Assembly: GCA_019510405.1 (NCBI GenBank)
Contig: JAEKKK010000115.1
Location: forward strand, 1 to 37,930
Direction: 5' to 3'
Origin: Gemmatimonadota bacterium
Lineage (GTDB): Bacteria; Gemmatimonadota; Gemmatimonadetes; Gemmatimonadales; Gemmatimonadaceae
Length of the DNA stretch: 37,930 nt
Shown: piece by piece, positions 1 through 7,687 of the stretch
How the letters are laid out: each line of letters starts with the position of its first letter
Numbering within the stretch: position 1 is the stretch's first letter
The notes under the pieces: model-generated
Told to the model about the DNA's origin: nothing
What the model saw: only the letters and a program-made list of their open reading frames with translations
Database searches by the model: none
Made by a program: the position numbers and the translations under genes

Positions 1-1
1 C

Positions 2-490
2 TTCGGTGGTGGTTTCGGCGGCGGCGGACGTCGTGGCGGCGGCGGCGGGGACGGCCCGGCCCCACCTCCGCGCGGTGCGCCGACGAACGCTGCCTCGGGC
101 GCGGCTGCCGCACCGGGCACACCCGGCGCCGCGGGCGCACCGGGCGCACCGGGCGCACCGGGCGCACCGGGCGGAGCAGGCAATCGTGGCCCCGGGGGCG
201 GCCGGCAGATCAACTTCGTCTCCCCGAACGAGCTCCCCGACTATCGTCCCGCGTTCGCCAACGGCTCGGTGCGCGCCGATGCGGAAGGCAAGCTCTGGGT
301 GCGCGTCATCCCGACCAAGCCGCTCACCGGCGGTCCGGAATACGACGTGATCGATCGCGAGGGGAAGCTGGTCGACCGCGTCACCCTGCCGCGCGGCACC
401 ACGATCGCCGGATTCGGCACGGGCGGCATCGTGTACCTCGGCGTGCGCGACCAGGCCGGCGTCCACGTCGTGCGCGCACGGGAGAAGTAG
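2..490 (+). CDS. Secreted propeller-like protein, C-terminal part (5' end outside the window)
   Basis: The reading frame is open from the first bases and ends at TAG 488-490, so only the last 162 residues are present. The visible part starts with a glycine/arginine-rich stretch, continues into a collagen-like run of GAP triplets, and ends in an ordered domain of about 85 residues containing LPDYRPAF, GKLWVRV, GPEYDVIDR and GTTIAGFG. This domain is clearly paralogous to the end of the protein at 4503-5849, with about 70% identity by eye. That full-length relative has a signal peptide and strand-rich repeats reminiscent of six-bladed propellers, so this protein is probably also exported. No catalytic residues are recognisable. 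It lies directly upstream of a TonB-dependent receptor, with its relative on the other side, which suggests a shared envelope function. The exact role is unknown. Confidence 0.8.
   Translation, partial: FGGGFGGGGRRGGGGGDGPAPPPRGAPTNAASGAAAAPGTPGAAGAPGAPGAPGAPGGAGNRGPGGGRQINFVSPNELPDYRPAFANGSVRADAEGKLWVRVIPTKPLTGGPEYDVIDREGKLVDRVTLPRGTTIAGFGTGGIVYLGVRDQAGVHVVRAREK
133..168 (+). repeat. Four tandem copies of a 9-bp unit (GGGCGCACC) inside the coding region
   Basis: Four exact copies run head to tail, followed by a degenerate fifth (GGGCGGAGC). In frame they encode Gly-Ala-Pro triplets, a collagen-like linker. Being a multiple of three, copy-number changes would lengthen or shorten the linker without a frameshift. 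Confidence 0.9.
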
Positions 491-515
491 ACGCAAGTAG
501 ACGCAAGTAGACGCA
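486..515 (+). repeat. Three tandem copies of AGTAGACGCA spanning the stop codon
   Basis: The 10-bp unit is repeated exactly three times. The first copy contains the TAG stop (488-490) of the upstream gene. Because the unit is not a multiple of three, the later copies place TAG in other frames. Confidence 0.9.
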
Positions 516-550
516 CCGGCAACCAGGCGTCCTGGTCCATCGACGCGCAG

Positions 551-572
551 ACGGCCACCATTCGGTGGCCGT
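551..572 (+). terminator. Hairpin, probable terminator of the upstream gene
   Basis: Arms of 9 bp (551-559 and 564-572, core GGCCACC/GGTGGCC) close a 4-nt loop. The following TCGTGCTTC is only weakly T-rich. It sits between the stop at 490 and the receptor start at 682. Confidence 0.55.
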
Positions 573-681
573 TCGTGCTTCCCACCCCTGCGCATCCGCC
601 GACGGGCACCCTTTTCCCCTCGTGCGTGTCGAACCGTGCACGCAGGTGAACGGCCAGGATTCACAACCGACTCTCCCCACC

Positions 682-3600
682 GTGCCTCGTCTTCACAGCG
701 CTGCGCTGCTTGCCGCGCTCGTCCTCCTTTTCTGCCTGCCGCGCGCCGCGGCCGCCCAGCAGCTCGACGTCATCCGGGGACAGGTCGTCAACCCCGAAGC
801 GCAGCCGATCGAGAACGCCACCGTGACCGCGACCTCCGTCGGCGGTGGCGTCAATCGCTCCGCGCGCACCGACCGGAACGGCCGCTTCACGATCACCTTC
901 CCCGGCGGAGAGGGCGATTACTTCGTCAACTTCACCGCCATCGGCTACGCGCCGCGGCGCTTCGAGGTGCGTCGCACGGCAGACCAGGACATCCTCGTCG
1001 CCGACGCGCAGCTCCAGCGCATGGTCATGCTCGACACGATGCGCTCCGTCGCACAGCGCGGTCGTGTCGGCCGGAACGACAACCAGCCCGATCTCAGCGG
1101 CACCGAGCAGTCGATCCAGAACGACGCCGTCGCCGCCGGCCAGCAGGGTGACCTGAACGCGATGGCCGCGACGATCCCGGGCGTCACACCGATCACCGAC
1201 GCCAACGGCGACCCGGCCGGCTTCTCCGTGCTCGGGCTCTCCGCCGACCAGAACAACACGACGCTCAACGGCGCCAGCTTCGGGGCGTCCAACATCCCGC
1301 GCGATGCGCAGGTCACCTCGTCGCTCGTCACGACGCCGTACGACGTCAGTCGCGGCGGCTTCAGCGGCGCGCAGTTCTCGCTCCGCACCTTCGGCAGCTC
1401 GAACTTCATCCGCCGCAACAACAGCCTGAACTTCGACGCTCCCTCGCTCCAGTGGACCGATCGCGCCGCGCGCTCCCTCGGCCAGCAGTACACCAACGTC
1501 TCCCTCGGCGGACTGCTCGCCGGCCCGATCGTGTTCGACAAGGCGTTTTACAACCTCTCGTATCAGCTCGGGCGTCGCTCCAACGATCTGCGCACGTTGC
1601 TCAATACCGACGCGGCCGGCCTCCAAGCCTCCGGTGTTGCCGCCGATTCCGTCTCACGCCTGCTGGCGATCGCCGCGGCGCAGCGCATCCCCGTCAGCAC
1701 GGGCAACGCGCTGCGCAGCGATCGGCTGTCGGATCAGGGCTCGTTGTTCGGCACGATCGATCTCACCCCGCCGAGCTCCACGAGCGGCACGACGATGAAC
1801 CTCACGCTCAACGGCAACTGGAATCGCCAGACGCCCGCGGGCAACCTCGTCACCGAGCTGCCGGCGCACGGCGGCGATCGCACGAGCTGGAACGCGGGCG
1901 CGCAGGCGCGCCACACGTCGTACGTGAAGAACGTCGTGCTCAGCGAGACCACCCTCAACCTGAACGGAAGCAGGAACTACGGGAGCCCGTACCTCACCCT
2001 CCCGAACGGCAGCGTGCTCGTGAACTCCCTCTTCGCCGATGGGACGAGCGGTGTGCGCACCCTCGGCATCGGCGGCAACGGATTCCTGGGCACGAGCAGC
2101 AGCAATCTCGTCACCGAAGCGATCAATCAGCTCTCCTGGTTCAGCCGGAACAACAAGCATCGCCTCAAGCTGAGCAGCGAGCTGCGTCGCGAGAGCTACG
2201 ATCAGGACCAGACCACCAACGCCAACGGTACCTTCACCTATCTCTCCCTCGACGACCTCGCCGCGAACCGGCCGGCGTCGTACTCGCGCACGCTGCTGCC
2301 GCGCGTCCAGAGCGCGAGCCAGGTCACCGGCGCGCTCTCGCTCGGCGACTCGTATCGCCGCACGAACAACCTTCAGGTGCAGTACGGCGTGCGGCTCGAC
2401 GCCAACCGCTTCTCCGCCACGCCGGCGTACAACTCCGAGCTCGAGCGGTTGTTCGGTGAGCGCAACGACCGTGCGCCGAACCGCCTCTACGCGAGCCCGC
2501 GCATCGGCTTCTCGTGGAACTACGGTACCGCGCCGACCATCTCCGGCTTCGAGGGCGCCATGCGCGGACCACGCGCCGTCGTGCGCGGCGGCATCGGCGT
2601 CTTCCAGGGACTGCCTGCCGCCACCTCCATCGGTTCGGCCATCGACAACACCGGGCTCGCCGGCGCGCTCCAGCAGATCACCTGCGTCGGGGCCGCGGTC
2701 CCGGTGCCCGATTGGGCCGCCTACGCCGCCAATCCCTCGGCGATCCCCTCGCGCTGCGCCGACGGCAGCACGGGGAGCGTCTTCGCCAGCGATGCGCCGA
2801 ACGCCACGCTCTTCGCGCGGGACTTCGCCGCGCCCCGCAGCGTGCGATCGAATCTCAACTGGAACGGCCCGATCCTCGGCAACCGCTTCAACGCGACCGT
2901 GGATCTCACCTGGTCGCGCAACCTGAACCAGCCCAGCACGGTCGATCGCAACTTCCAGCCGACGCAGCGGTTCACGCTGGCGGATGAAGGCAACCGCCCC
3001 GTCTACGCGCAGCCGGCGAGCATCGTGCCGTCGACGGGCGCCATCGCCTCGCGCGACGCGCGCGTGAGCCAGCAGTTCAATCGGGTGAGCGAGCTGCGGA
3101 GCGATTTGCGCAGCGAGACGAAGCAGCTTCGCCTCGGGATCTTCCCCGCGACGTTCAACCAGCAGCTCACCTGGTCGCTCAACTACACGCTCGCCGACGT
3201 TCGTGAGCAGTATCGCGGCTTCCAGAGCACCGGCGGCAATCCGCTCGCCGTGGACTGGTCGCGCAGCGGTGGCGAGTCACGCCACCAGATCTCGTACACC
3301 CTCGGCTACAACTTCTTCGATGCCGTGCGCGTGAACTGGTTCGGCCAGTTCCGCAGCGGCACGCCGTTCACGCCGACCATCTCCGCCGACGTGAACGGCG
3401 ACGGCTACGCGAACGATCGCGCGTTCGTGTTCGACCCCGCCCGCGCGAGCGATCCCGCGGTCGCCGGCGCGATGCGCTCCCTCCTCGAGAGCGGCTCGGG
3501 ACCCGCGAAGGACTGCCTCGCCCGTCAGCTTGGCGCCATTGCCGCACGAAATTCCTGTCGTGGCCCATGGACGTCGAACGCGAACCTGAGCATCTCGCTC

Positions 3601-4446
3601 AATCCGATGAAGGTGCGGCTCCCGCAGCGCGCCACGCTGAGCTTCTCCGTGTCGAACCCGCTCGGCGCGGCCGATCTCCTGCTGCACGGCCAGAACAACC
3701 TGCACGGCTGGGGGCAGTTCACCTTCGCCGATCCCACGCTGCTCTACGTGCGCGGCTTCGACTCCACGACGAAGCGCTACAAGTACGAGGTCAATCCGCG
3801 CTTCGGCAGCACCAACCCGCAGTTCAACTCGTTCCGCGCGCCCGTCACGCTCACCATGCAGCTTCGCGTCGACGTCGGTCCCACGCGCGAACGTCAGCAG
3901 CTCACCCAGCAGCTCGACCGCGGGCGCACGCGACAGGGACAGCGTACCCCCGAGTTCCAGCTCAAGGCGATGTACGGCACCGGCGGCATCCTCAATCCGA
4001 TCGGGCAGATCCTGCGGCAGAGCGACACGCTGGGCCTCACCGGCCCGCAGGCCGATAGCCTCGCGACGATGAATCGTGCCTACACCGTATCGCTCGACAG
4101 CATCTGGAATCCCGTCGCGAAGTATCTCGCTGCGCTCCCGGAGCGGTACGATCAGGGCGAGGCGTACGGGCACTACACCGAGGCACGCAAGGCATCGGTC
4201 GATCTGCTCGTCAAGCTCGCGCCCGTCGTTCGCTCGCTTCTGACCGACGAGCAGCGCCGCAAGCTTCCCGCGATCGTCGCCAGCTATCTCGACACCCGCT
4301 ATCTCGCCGGCATCCGAAGCGGCACCGCGGGCAGCGCCGCCGCGGGCGCTTTCGGCGGCGGCTTCATCGGCGGCGGTGGCCCGGTCTTCATCGGTGGCGG
4401 TGGTGGCGGTGGTGGCGGCGGCAACGTCGTCATCATCCGCAACTGA
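682..4446 (+). CDS. TonB-dependent receptor (Oar-like) with a carboxypeptidase-regulatory domain and a C-terminal LTxxQ domain
   Basis: This is an outer-membrane receptor of 1254 residues. The GTG start at 682 is chosen because it gives a clean signal peptide (RLHSAALLAALVLLFCLP, cleavage near AAAAQQ); the upstream ATG at 565 would add an implausible extension. Order of parts: carboxypeptidase-regulatory-like fold (about residues 28-110, VIRGQVVNPEAQPIENATV), plug (about 140-240), then a long strand-rich barrel with alternating aromatic segments up to about residue 1075. The barrel is followed by about 100 helical residues with two LTxxQ motifs (LTGPQ at 1119-1123, LTDEQ at 1187-1191), as in the periplasmic Spy/CpxP family, and a glycine-rich tail. 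TonB receptors usually end with the last strand, so this extension is unusual. The substrate is unknown. The paralogous propeller genes on both sides may act with it. Confidence 0.9.
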   Translation: MPRLHSAALLAALVLLFCLPRAAAAQQLDVIRGQVVNPEAQPIENATVTATSVGGGVNRSARTDRNGRFTITFPGGEGDYFVNFTAIGYAPRRFEVRRTADQDILVADAQLQRMVMLDTMRSVAQRGRVGRNDNQPDLSGTEQSIQNDAVAAGQQGDLNAMAATIPGVTPITDANGDPAGFSVLGLSADQNNTTLNGASFGASNIPRDAQVTSSLVTTPYDVSRGGFSGAQFSLRTFGSSNFIRRNNSLNFDAPSLQWTDRAARSLGQQYTNVSLGGLLAGPIVFDKAFYNLSYQLGRRSNDLRTLLNTDAAGLQASGVAADSVSRLLAIAAAQRIPVSTGNALRSDRLSDQGSLFGTIDLTPPSSTSGTTMNLTLNGNWNRQTPAGNLVTELPAHGGDRTSWNAGAQARHTSYVKNVVLSETTLNLNGSRNYGSPYLTLPNGSVLVNSLFADGTSGVRTLGIGGNGFLGTSSSNLVTEAINQLSWFSRNNKHRLKLSSELRRESYDQDQTTNANGTFTYLSLDDLAANRPASYSRTLLPRVQSASQVTGALSLGDSYRRTNNLQVQYGVRLDANRFSATPAYNSELERLFGERNDRAPNRLYASPRIGFSWNYGTAPTISGFEGAMRGPRAVVRGGIGVFQGLPAATSIGSAIDNTGLAGALQQITCVGAAVPVPDWAAYAANPSAIPSRCADGSTGSVFASDAPNATLFARDFAAPRSVRSNLNWNGPILGNRFNATVDLTWSRNLNQPSTVDRNFQPTQRFTLADEGNRPVYAQPASIVPSTGAIASRDARVSQQFNRVSELRSDLRSETKQLRLGIFPATFNQQLTWSLNYTLADVREQYRGFQSTGGNPLAVDWSRSGGESRHQISYTLGYNFFDAVRVNWFGQFRSGTPFTPTISADVNGDGYANDRAFVFDPARASDPAVAGAMRSLLESGSGPAKDCLARQLGAIAARNSCRGPWTSNANLSISLNPMKVRLPQRATLSFSVSNPLGAADLLLHGQNNLHGWGQFTFADPTLLYVRGFDSTTKRYKYEVNPRFGSTNPQFNSFRAPVTLTMQLRVDVGPTRERQQLTQQLDRGRTRQGQRTPEFQLKAMYGTGGILNPIGQILRQSDTLGLTGPQADSLATMNRAYTVSLDSIWNPVAKYLAALPERYDQGEAYGHYTEARKASVDLLVKLAPVVRSLLTDEQRRKLPAIVASYLDTRYLAGIRSGTAGSAAAGAFGGGFIGGGGPVFIGGGGGGGGGGNVVIIRN

Positions 4447-4475
4447 CGCCTGCGTTCGCGCCGTTTCGCACCCCC

Positions 4476-4499
4476 GCATCCCCGCATCCCCGCATCCCC
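4476..4499 (+). repeat. Three tandem octamers (GCATCCCC)
   Basis: The octamer repeats exactly three times in the 56-bp gap between the receptor stop and the next ATG (4503). A near-identical octamer array (CATCCCCT) lies at 23627-23657. Confidence 0.85.
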
Positions 4500-4502
4500 A
4501 CC

Positions 4503-5849
4503 ATGCGCATCCTCGCCTCTACGCTCGTCGTCGCGACCGTCTTCGCGTCCACCGCGAATGCCCAGCAGTCGCGACCCCCGCTCCGGCATCTCGGTGCCGC
4601 CGTCGCCACCTCCGATGCGCTTGGCGCCGTCGCCGCCATTCAGGCGCTCCCGGGCGGCAAGCTGCTCGTGAATGACCCCTCGCGCCGGCAGCTCCTGCTG
4701 CTCGACTCGGCCATGAAGGTGATCGCCGTCGTCGCCGATACGACGCCCGCGACGAAGGGCGCCTATGGCACGCGAGGCGGCGGGCTGCTCCCCTTCCGCG
4801 GCGACTCCGCGCTCTTCGTCGATCCCAACTCGCTCTCGATGCTCGTCATCGATCCGGCGGGGAAGATCGCGCGCATCATGGCCGCGCCGCGCGCCAACGA
4901 CGTCATCTTCCTCCTCGGCGGCCCGCAGGGGAATCCGGGGTTCGACGCGAAAGGGCGGCTCGTCTATCGCGCCCAGAGCTTCGGCGCGCCGCGCGGCGGC
5001 ATGGCCGGTCAGCCGATGCAGCCGCCGGTCATTCCCGACAGCGTTCCGCTCGTGCGCTACGATCTGCTCACGCGCCGGCTCGACACGGCCGCGTTCGTGC
5101 GTTCGCCCGCGCCGAAGTTCAACGTCGTGCAGAACGAGCGCGGTATGTCGATGACCAGCACCATCAACCCGCTCCCCGAGGTCGACGACTGGGCCGTCCT
5201 CCCCGATGGCACGATCGCGATCCTGCGCAAGGACTATCACGTCGACTACATCGACGCGAACGGTCAGAAGACCTCGGCGCCGAAGATCCCCTTCGACTGG
5301 CAGCGTCTCTCCGATTCCGCCAAGGCGGCCATCATCGACTCCGCGAAGGCGCGTATGGCGCGCGCGCGCGCGGGTGGCCCGGGTGGTGGCTTCGTCGTCA
5401 CGCGCGAAGGCCCCGGCGGCAATGACGTCGTTGCGGGCGGCGGCGGCCCCGGTGCGGGTCCCGGTGCCGGCGCGCCAGTGATCGTGTTCCGCACCGAGCG
5501 CGCCGAAGGCGGCCCGCCGATGCGCGGCGGCGCGCCGACGGGCGATCGTCCGGTGGGCCCGCCGCCCCTCTCGTTCGTCGAGCCCTCCGAGCTGCCCGAC
5601 TATCAGCCCGCATTCACGACCGGCTCCGTCCGCGCCGACCGCGAGGGCAAGCTCTGGGTCCGCACCTTCTCCGCACTCCAGTCGAACGCCGGCCCCGAGT
5701 ACGACGTGATCGACCGGACGGGCAAGCTCGTCGACCGCGTCGCGCTTCCTGCGGGCACGACGATCGCCGGCTTCGGCCCCGGTGGCACCGTCTACCTCGG
5801 CGTGCGCGACGCCTCCGGCACGCACATCACCCGCGCGCACGAGCGCTGA
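4503..5849 (+). CDS. Secreted propeller-like protein with a glycine/proline-rich insert
   Basis: The protein has 448 residues and begins with a signal peptide (MRILASTLVVATVFASTANAQ). Repeated strand-like segments (GGKLLVNDPSRRQLLLLDS, SLSMLVIDPAGKI, DDWAVLPDGTIAILRKD, REGKLWVRTF, YDVIDRTGKLVDRV) resemble NHL or six-bladed propeller blades. This fold assignment is inference. A low-complexity Gly/Pro region (about residues 285-355) interrupts the fold. The last 85 residues match the C-terminus of the partial gene at 2-490. It follows the TonB receptor by 56 bp on the same strand, so co-transcription is likely. No enzyme motif is seen. It may be a periplasmic or surface partner of the receptor. 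Confidence 0.8.
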   Translation: MRILASTLVVATVFASTANAQQSRPPLRHLGAAVATSDALGAVAAIQALPGGKLLVNDPSRRQLLLLDSAMKVIAVVADTTPATKGAYGTRGGGLLPFRGDSALFVDPNSLSMLVIDPAGKIARIMAAPRANDVIFLLGGPQGNPGFDAKGRLVYRAQSFGAPRGGMAGQPMQPPVIPDSVPLVRYDLLTRRLDTAAFVRSPAPKFNVVQNERGMSMTSTINPLPEVDDWAVLPDGTIAILRKDYHVDYIDANGQKTSAPKIPFDWQRLSDSAKAAIIDSAKARMARARAGGPGGGFVVTREGPGGNDVVAGGGGPGAGPGAGAPVIVFRTERAEGGPPMRGGAPTGDRPVGPPPLSFVEPSELPDYQPAFTTGSVRADREGKLWVRTFSALQSNAGPEYDVIDRTGKLVDRVALPAGTTIAGFGPGGTVYLGVRDASGTHITRAHER

Positions 5850-5887
5850 CCGCGGGGGTCAGACTCGGGACCAGCTCCCGGGATGCT

Positions 5888-5916
5888 GGGGTCAGATACC
5901 GAAGGTGTCTGACCCC
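5888..5916. repeat. Imperfect palindrome of the GGGGTCAGA family
   Basis: Arms GGGGTCAGATACC (5888-5900) and GGTGTCTGACCCC (5904-5916) pair with one G-T wobble around a 3-nt loop. A half-site (GGGGGTCAGACTCG) lies just upstream at 5854-5867. Related full palindromes occur at 23155-23183 and 24664-24696. Confidence 0.8.
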
Positions 5917-5976
5917 TTGGCGCAGTGACCTCGACATACCGAATACCGAAGGTGTCTGACCCCTTGGCGCAGTGAC
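5896..5976 (+). repeat. Perfect 34-bp direct repeat, two copies
   Basis: Positions 5896-5929 and 5943-5976 are identical 34-mers separated by 13 bp. Each contains the half-site GGTGTCTGACCCC followed by TTGGCGCAGTGAC. They lie between a propeller-like gene and the serpin gene. Confidence 0.9.
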
Positions 5977-5981
5977 GCCGA

Positions 5982-6027
5982 GCGCGGGATGCAGGTTGGG
6001 CATCATGTCCAGCCTCGCATCCCGCGC
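5982..6027. repeat. Inverted repeat just upstream of the serpin gene
   Basis: Arms GCGCGGGATGC (5982-5992) and GCATCCCGCGC (6017-6027) are perfect 11-bp inverted repeats around 24 nt. The right arm ends 11 bp before the serpin ATG, so it could terminate upstream transcription, hide the start site or bind a regulator. The sequence does not decide between these. Confidence 0.6.
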
Positions 6028-6038
6028 CTGAAGCCATC

Positions 6039-7283
6039 ATGACCGCTCGCCTCGTTCCGCCCGTCGTCGCCGCACTCGGCGTCGCGCTCCTCATCGCCTG
6101 CGCCGGCGCCACCGAGCCGCGGCCTGGCGACCCGAGCCCCGTGCTCGAGGCGTTGCCGCGGGCGCTGAGCCCGGGCGAGCAGAAGATCATCGCCGCCAAC
6201 AACGACTTCTCCTTCTCGCTCTTCCGCCAGCTCGGCGCCGACAATGCGGACAGCAACGTCTTCGTCTCGCCGCTCAGCGCCTCGATGGCGCTCGGCATGG
6301 CGATGAACGGCGCGAGCGGACCGACCTTCGACCAGATGCGAGCCACCCTCGGATTCGGCGCGGCGTCGGAGTCCGAGATCGACCAGGGTTACAAGTCGCT
6401 CATCACGCTGCTTCGCACGCTCGATCCGGCCGTCGACTTCCGCATCGCGAACTCGATCTGGGCCCGCGATGGTTTCCCCATCAAGCCGGCGTTCCTCGAT
6501 GCGGGCCGCACCTGGTTCGACGCGCAGGCCGCCACGCTCGATTTCGCGAGTCCTGGCGCCGTGAAGTCCATCAATGATTGGGTGAGCACGGCGACGACAG
6601 GGAAGATCCCGATCATCGTCGATCAGATCCGCCCCGATGAGGTGATGTTCCTCATCAACGCCATCTACTTCAAGGGAAGCTGGCGCGCGAAGTTCGATCC
6701 GGCCCTCACTGCCGATGCACCATTTCATGGGATCGCCGGCGATCAGCCGGCGAAGCTGATGCATCGCGAGGGGACGATCCGCTACCTGCAGACGCCCACC
6801 TTCTCCGCCGTGGATCTCCCGTACGGCAACAGCGCCTACTCGATGAGCGTCGTCCTGCCGAGCGCCGGCCAGAGCGTCGACGCCGTGCTCGCGTCGCTGC
6901 AGGCCGACGCCTGGTCGGCGTGGACCTCGCAGTTCCGCGACACGGAGCTCGATCTCTATCTCCCGCGTCTCGAGCTCACCTGGGGGCGCATGCTCATTCC
7001 CGAGCTGCAGGCGCTCGGCATGCGCGCCGCGTTCCAGGCGGAGAGCGCCGACTTCAGCCGGATGTCCTCCGTCGGTCTCTTCATCAGCACCGTGAAACAG
7101 AAGACGTACGTGAAGGTGAACGAGGAGGGGACGGAAGCGGCCGCCGCCACGAGCGTGGGGATGACGGTGACGTCGGCTCCCCTCCGCACGCTGTTCCGCG
7201 TCGACCGGCCCTACGTCTTCGTCATTCGCGAGCGCCTCTCGGGGACCATCCTCTTCCTCGGCGCGATCCGGCGGATGCCCTGA
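6039..7283 (+). CDS. Serpin-family protease inhibitor, predicted lipoprotein
   Basis: The protein has 414 residues. A lipoprotein signal precedes Cys21 (LLIACAG), so the inhibitor is probably anchored in the envelope. The rest matches the serpin fold at normal length: NDFSFSLFRQLG, NVFVSPLSASMALGMAMNGA, NSIWARDGF, VMFLINAIYFKGSW, and the C-terminal signature VDRPYVFVIRERLSGTILFLG. The reactive-loop hinge NEEGTEAAAATS (residues 361-372) has the small residues typical of inhibitory serpins, so it likely traps a protease. Counting from the hinge Gly364 as P15 puts P1-P1' at Thr378-Ser379. The loop is about two residues longer than in alpha-1-antitrypsin, so this is uncertain. The target protease is unknown. 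Bacterial serpins are patchily distributed and are often discussed as acquired genes, but base composition here matches the neighbours. Confidence 0.92.
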   Translation: MTARLVPPVVAALGVALLIACAGATEPRPGDPSPVLEALPRALSPGEQKIIAANNDFSFSLFRQLGADNADSNVFVSPLSASMALGMAMNGASGPTFDQMRATLGFGAASESEIDQGYKSLITLLRTLDPAVDFRIANSIWARDGFPIKPAFLDAGRTWFDAQAATLDFASPGAVKSINDWVSTATTGKIPIIVDQIRPDEVMFLINAIYFKGSWRAKFDPALTADAPFHGIAGDQPAKLMHREGTIRYLQTPTFSAVDLPYGNSAYSMSVVLPSAGQSVDAVLASLQADAWSAWTSQFRDTELDLYLPRLELTWGRMLIPELQALGMRAAFQAESADFSRMSSVGLFISTVKQKTYVKVNEEGTEAAAATSVGMTVTSAPLRTLFRVDRPYVFVIRERLSGTILFLGAIRRMP

Positions 7284-7320
7284 GCACGCGCGGTGGAGTA
7301 GGTTGAGGGAGCCCGCGTCA

Positions 7321-7336
7321 GCGCCTCTCGAGGCGC
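7321..7336. terminator. Small stable hairpin after the serpin gene
   Basis: GCGCCT and AGGCGC pair around the CTCG tetraloop, 37 bp after the serpin stop. There is no T tract on the plus strand, so terminator function is tentative. Confidence 0.4.
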
Positions 7337-7339
7337 GAA

Positions 7340-7391
7340 AACGGCCGCTCGTCATGACGCCGCGAGCACATCACAAATCTTAGCGGCCGTT
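7340..7391. repeat. 10-bp inverted repeat with a 32-nt loop
   Basis: AACGGCCGCT (7340-7349) and AGCGGCCGTT (7382-7391) are perfect complements. The arms lie inside the long gap upstream of the beta-helix lipoprotein. Confidence 0.6.
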
Positions 7392-7456
7392 CGCGCACCG
7401 GGCTCTGCCGTGTACATGGCGGCCTGGTCAATTTCATAGTGCGCGCAAAAGAAAAT

Positions 7457-7514
7457 ATCACAACTGTGATTCTACGCACAGCGCATTGTTTGCGCAGCAA
7501 CTAATGTCAGTTGC
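7457..7514. promoter_or_regulatory. Two short palindromes in an AT-richer stretch, candidate operators
   Basis: ATCACA-AC-TGTGAT (7457-7470) and GCAACT-AATGTC-AGTTGC (7497-7514) are perfect inverted repeats. They sit in the least GC-rich part of the gap, about 175-230 bp before the next ATG. Operator function is inferred from symmetry and position only. Confidence 0.35.
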
Positions 7515-7657
7515 TAGATGCGGGGTGCGATCGAGGTGTGAGCCGATCGCATGGTCTTCCTACCACTCCGCGTCGTTGTCCCCGTCGCAACCCACAATCG
7601 TCGTCACGTAGTCGCAGGGCTCTCCCTTCGTGAAGAGCGCCGCGGGCTGCGCGTCGT

Positions 7658-7676
7658 CCCCCCCCCGACGAAGGAA
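7658..7676 (+). promoter_or_regulatory. C9 homopolymer followed by a ribosome site
   Basis: Nine consecutive C (7658-7666) are followed by an AAGGA-like ribosome site (7671-7675) and the ATG at 7688. A tract of this length at this place could vary in length and change expression. Confidence 0.4.
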
Positions 7677-7687
7677 TCGTTTTCTCG

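Larger units (their letters stand above)
7284..7687. other. 404-bp non-coding gap with several inverted repeats
   Basis: No convincing gene is present. The gap holds a small hairpin (7321-7336), a long-loop inverted repeat (7340-7391), and an AT-richer stretch (about 7425-7510) with two short palindromes. Just before the next start it has a C9 tract. The AT-richer part is the likeliest promoter region for the gene at 7688, but I cannot assign -35 and -10 boxes with confidence. Confidence 0.6.

Noticed and set aside
565-681. Upstream ATG for the TonB receptor
   Set aside because: It would add 39 residues before the signal peptide and overlap a hairpin terminator; GTG 682 gives a normal signal.
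6039-7283. Serpin gene as a recent transfer by mobile element
   Set aside because: No integrase, transposase or target-site duplication flanks it and its base composition matches the neighbours, so only older transfer could be argued.
7457-7470. CRP site at ATCACA-AC-TGTGAT
   Set aside because: The half-sites are in the opposite order (TCACA then TGTGA) with a 2-bp spacer, unlike the CRP consensus. Kept only as an unassigned palindrome.
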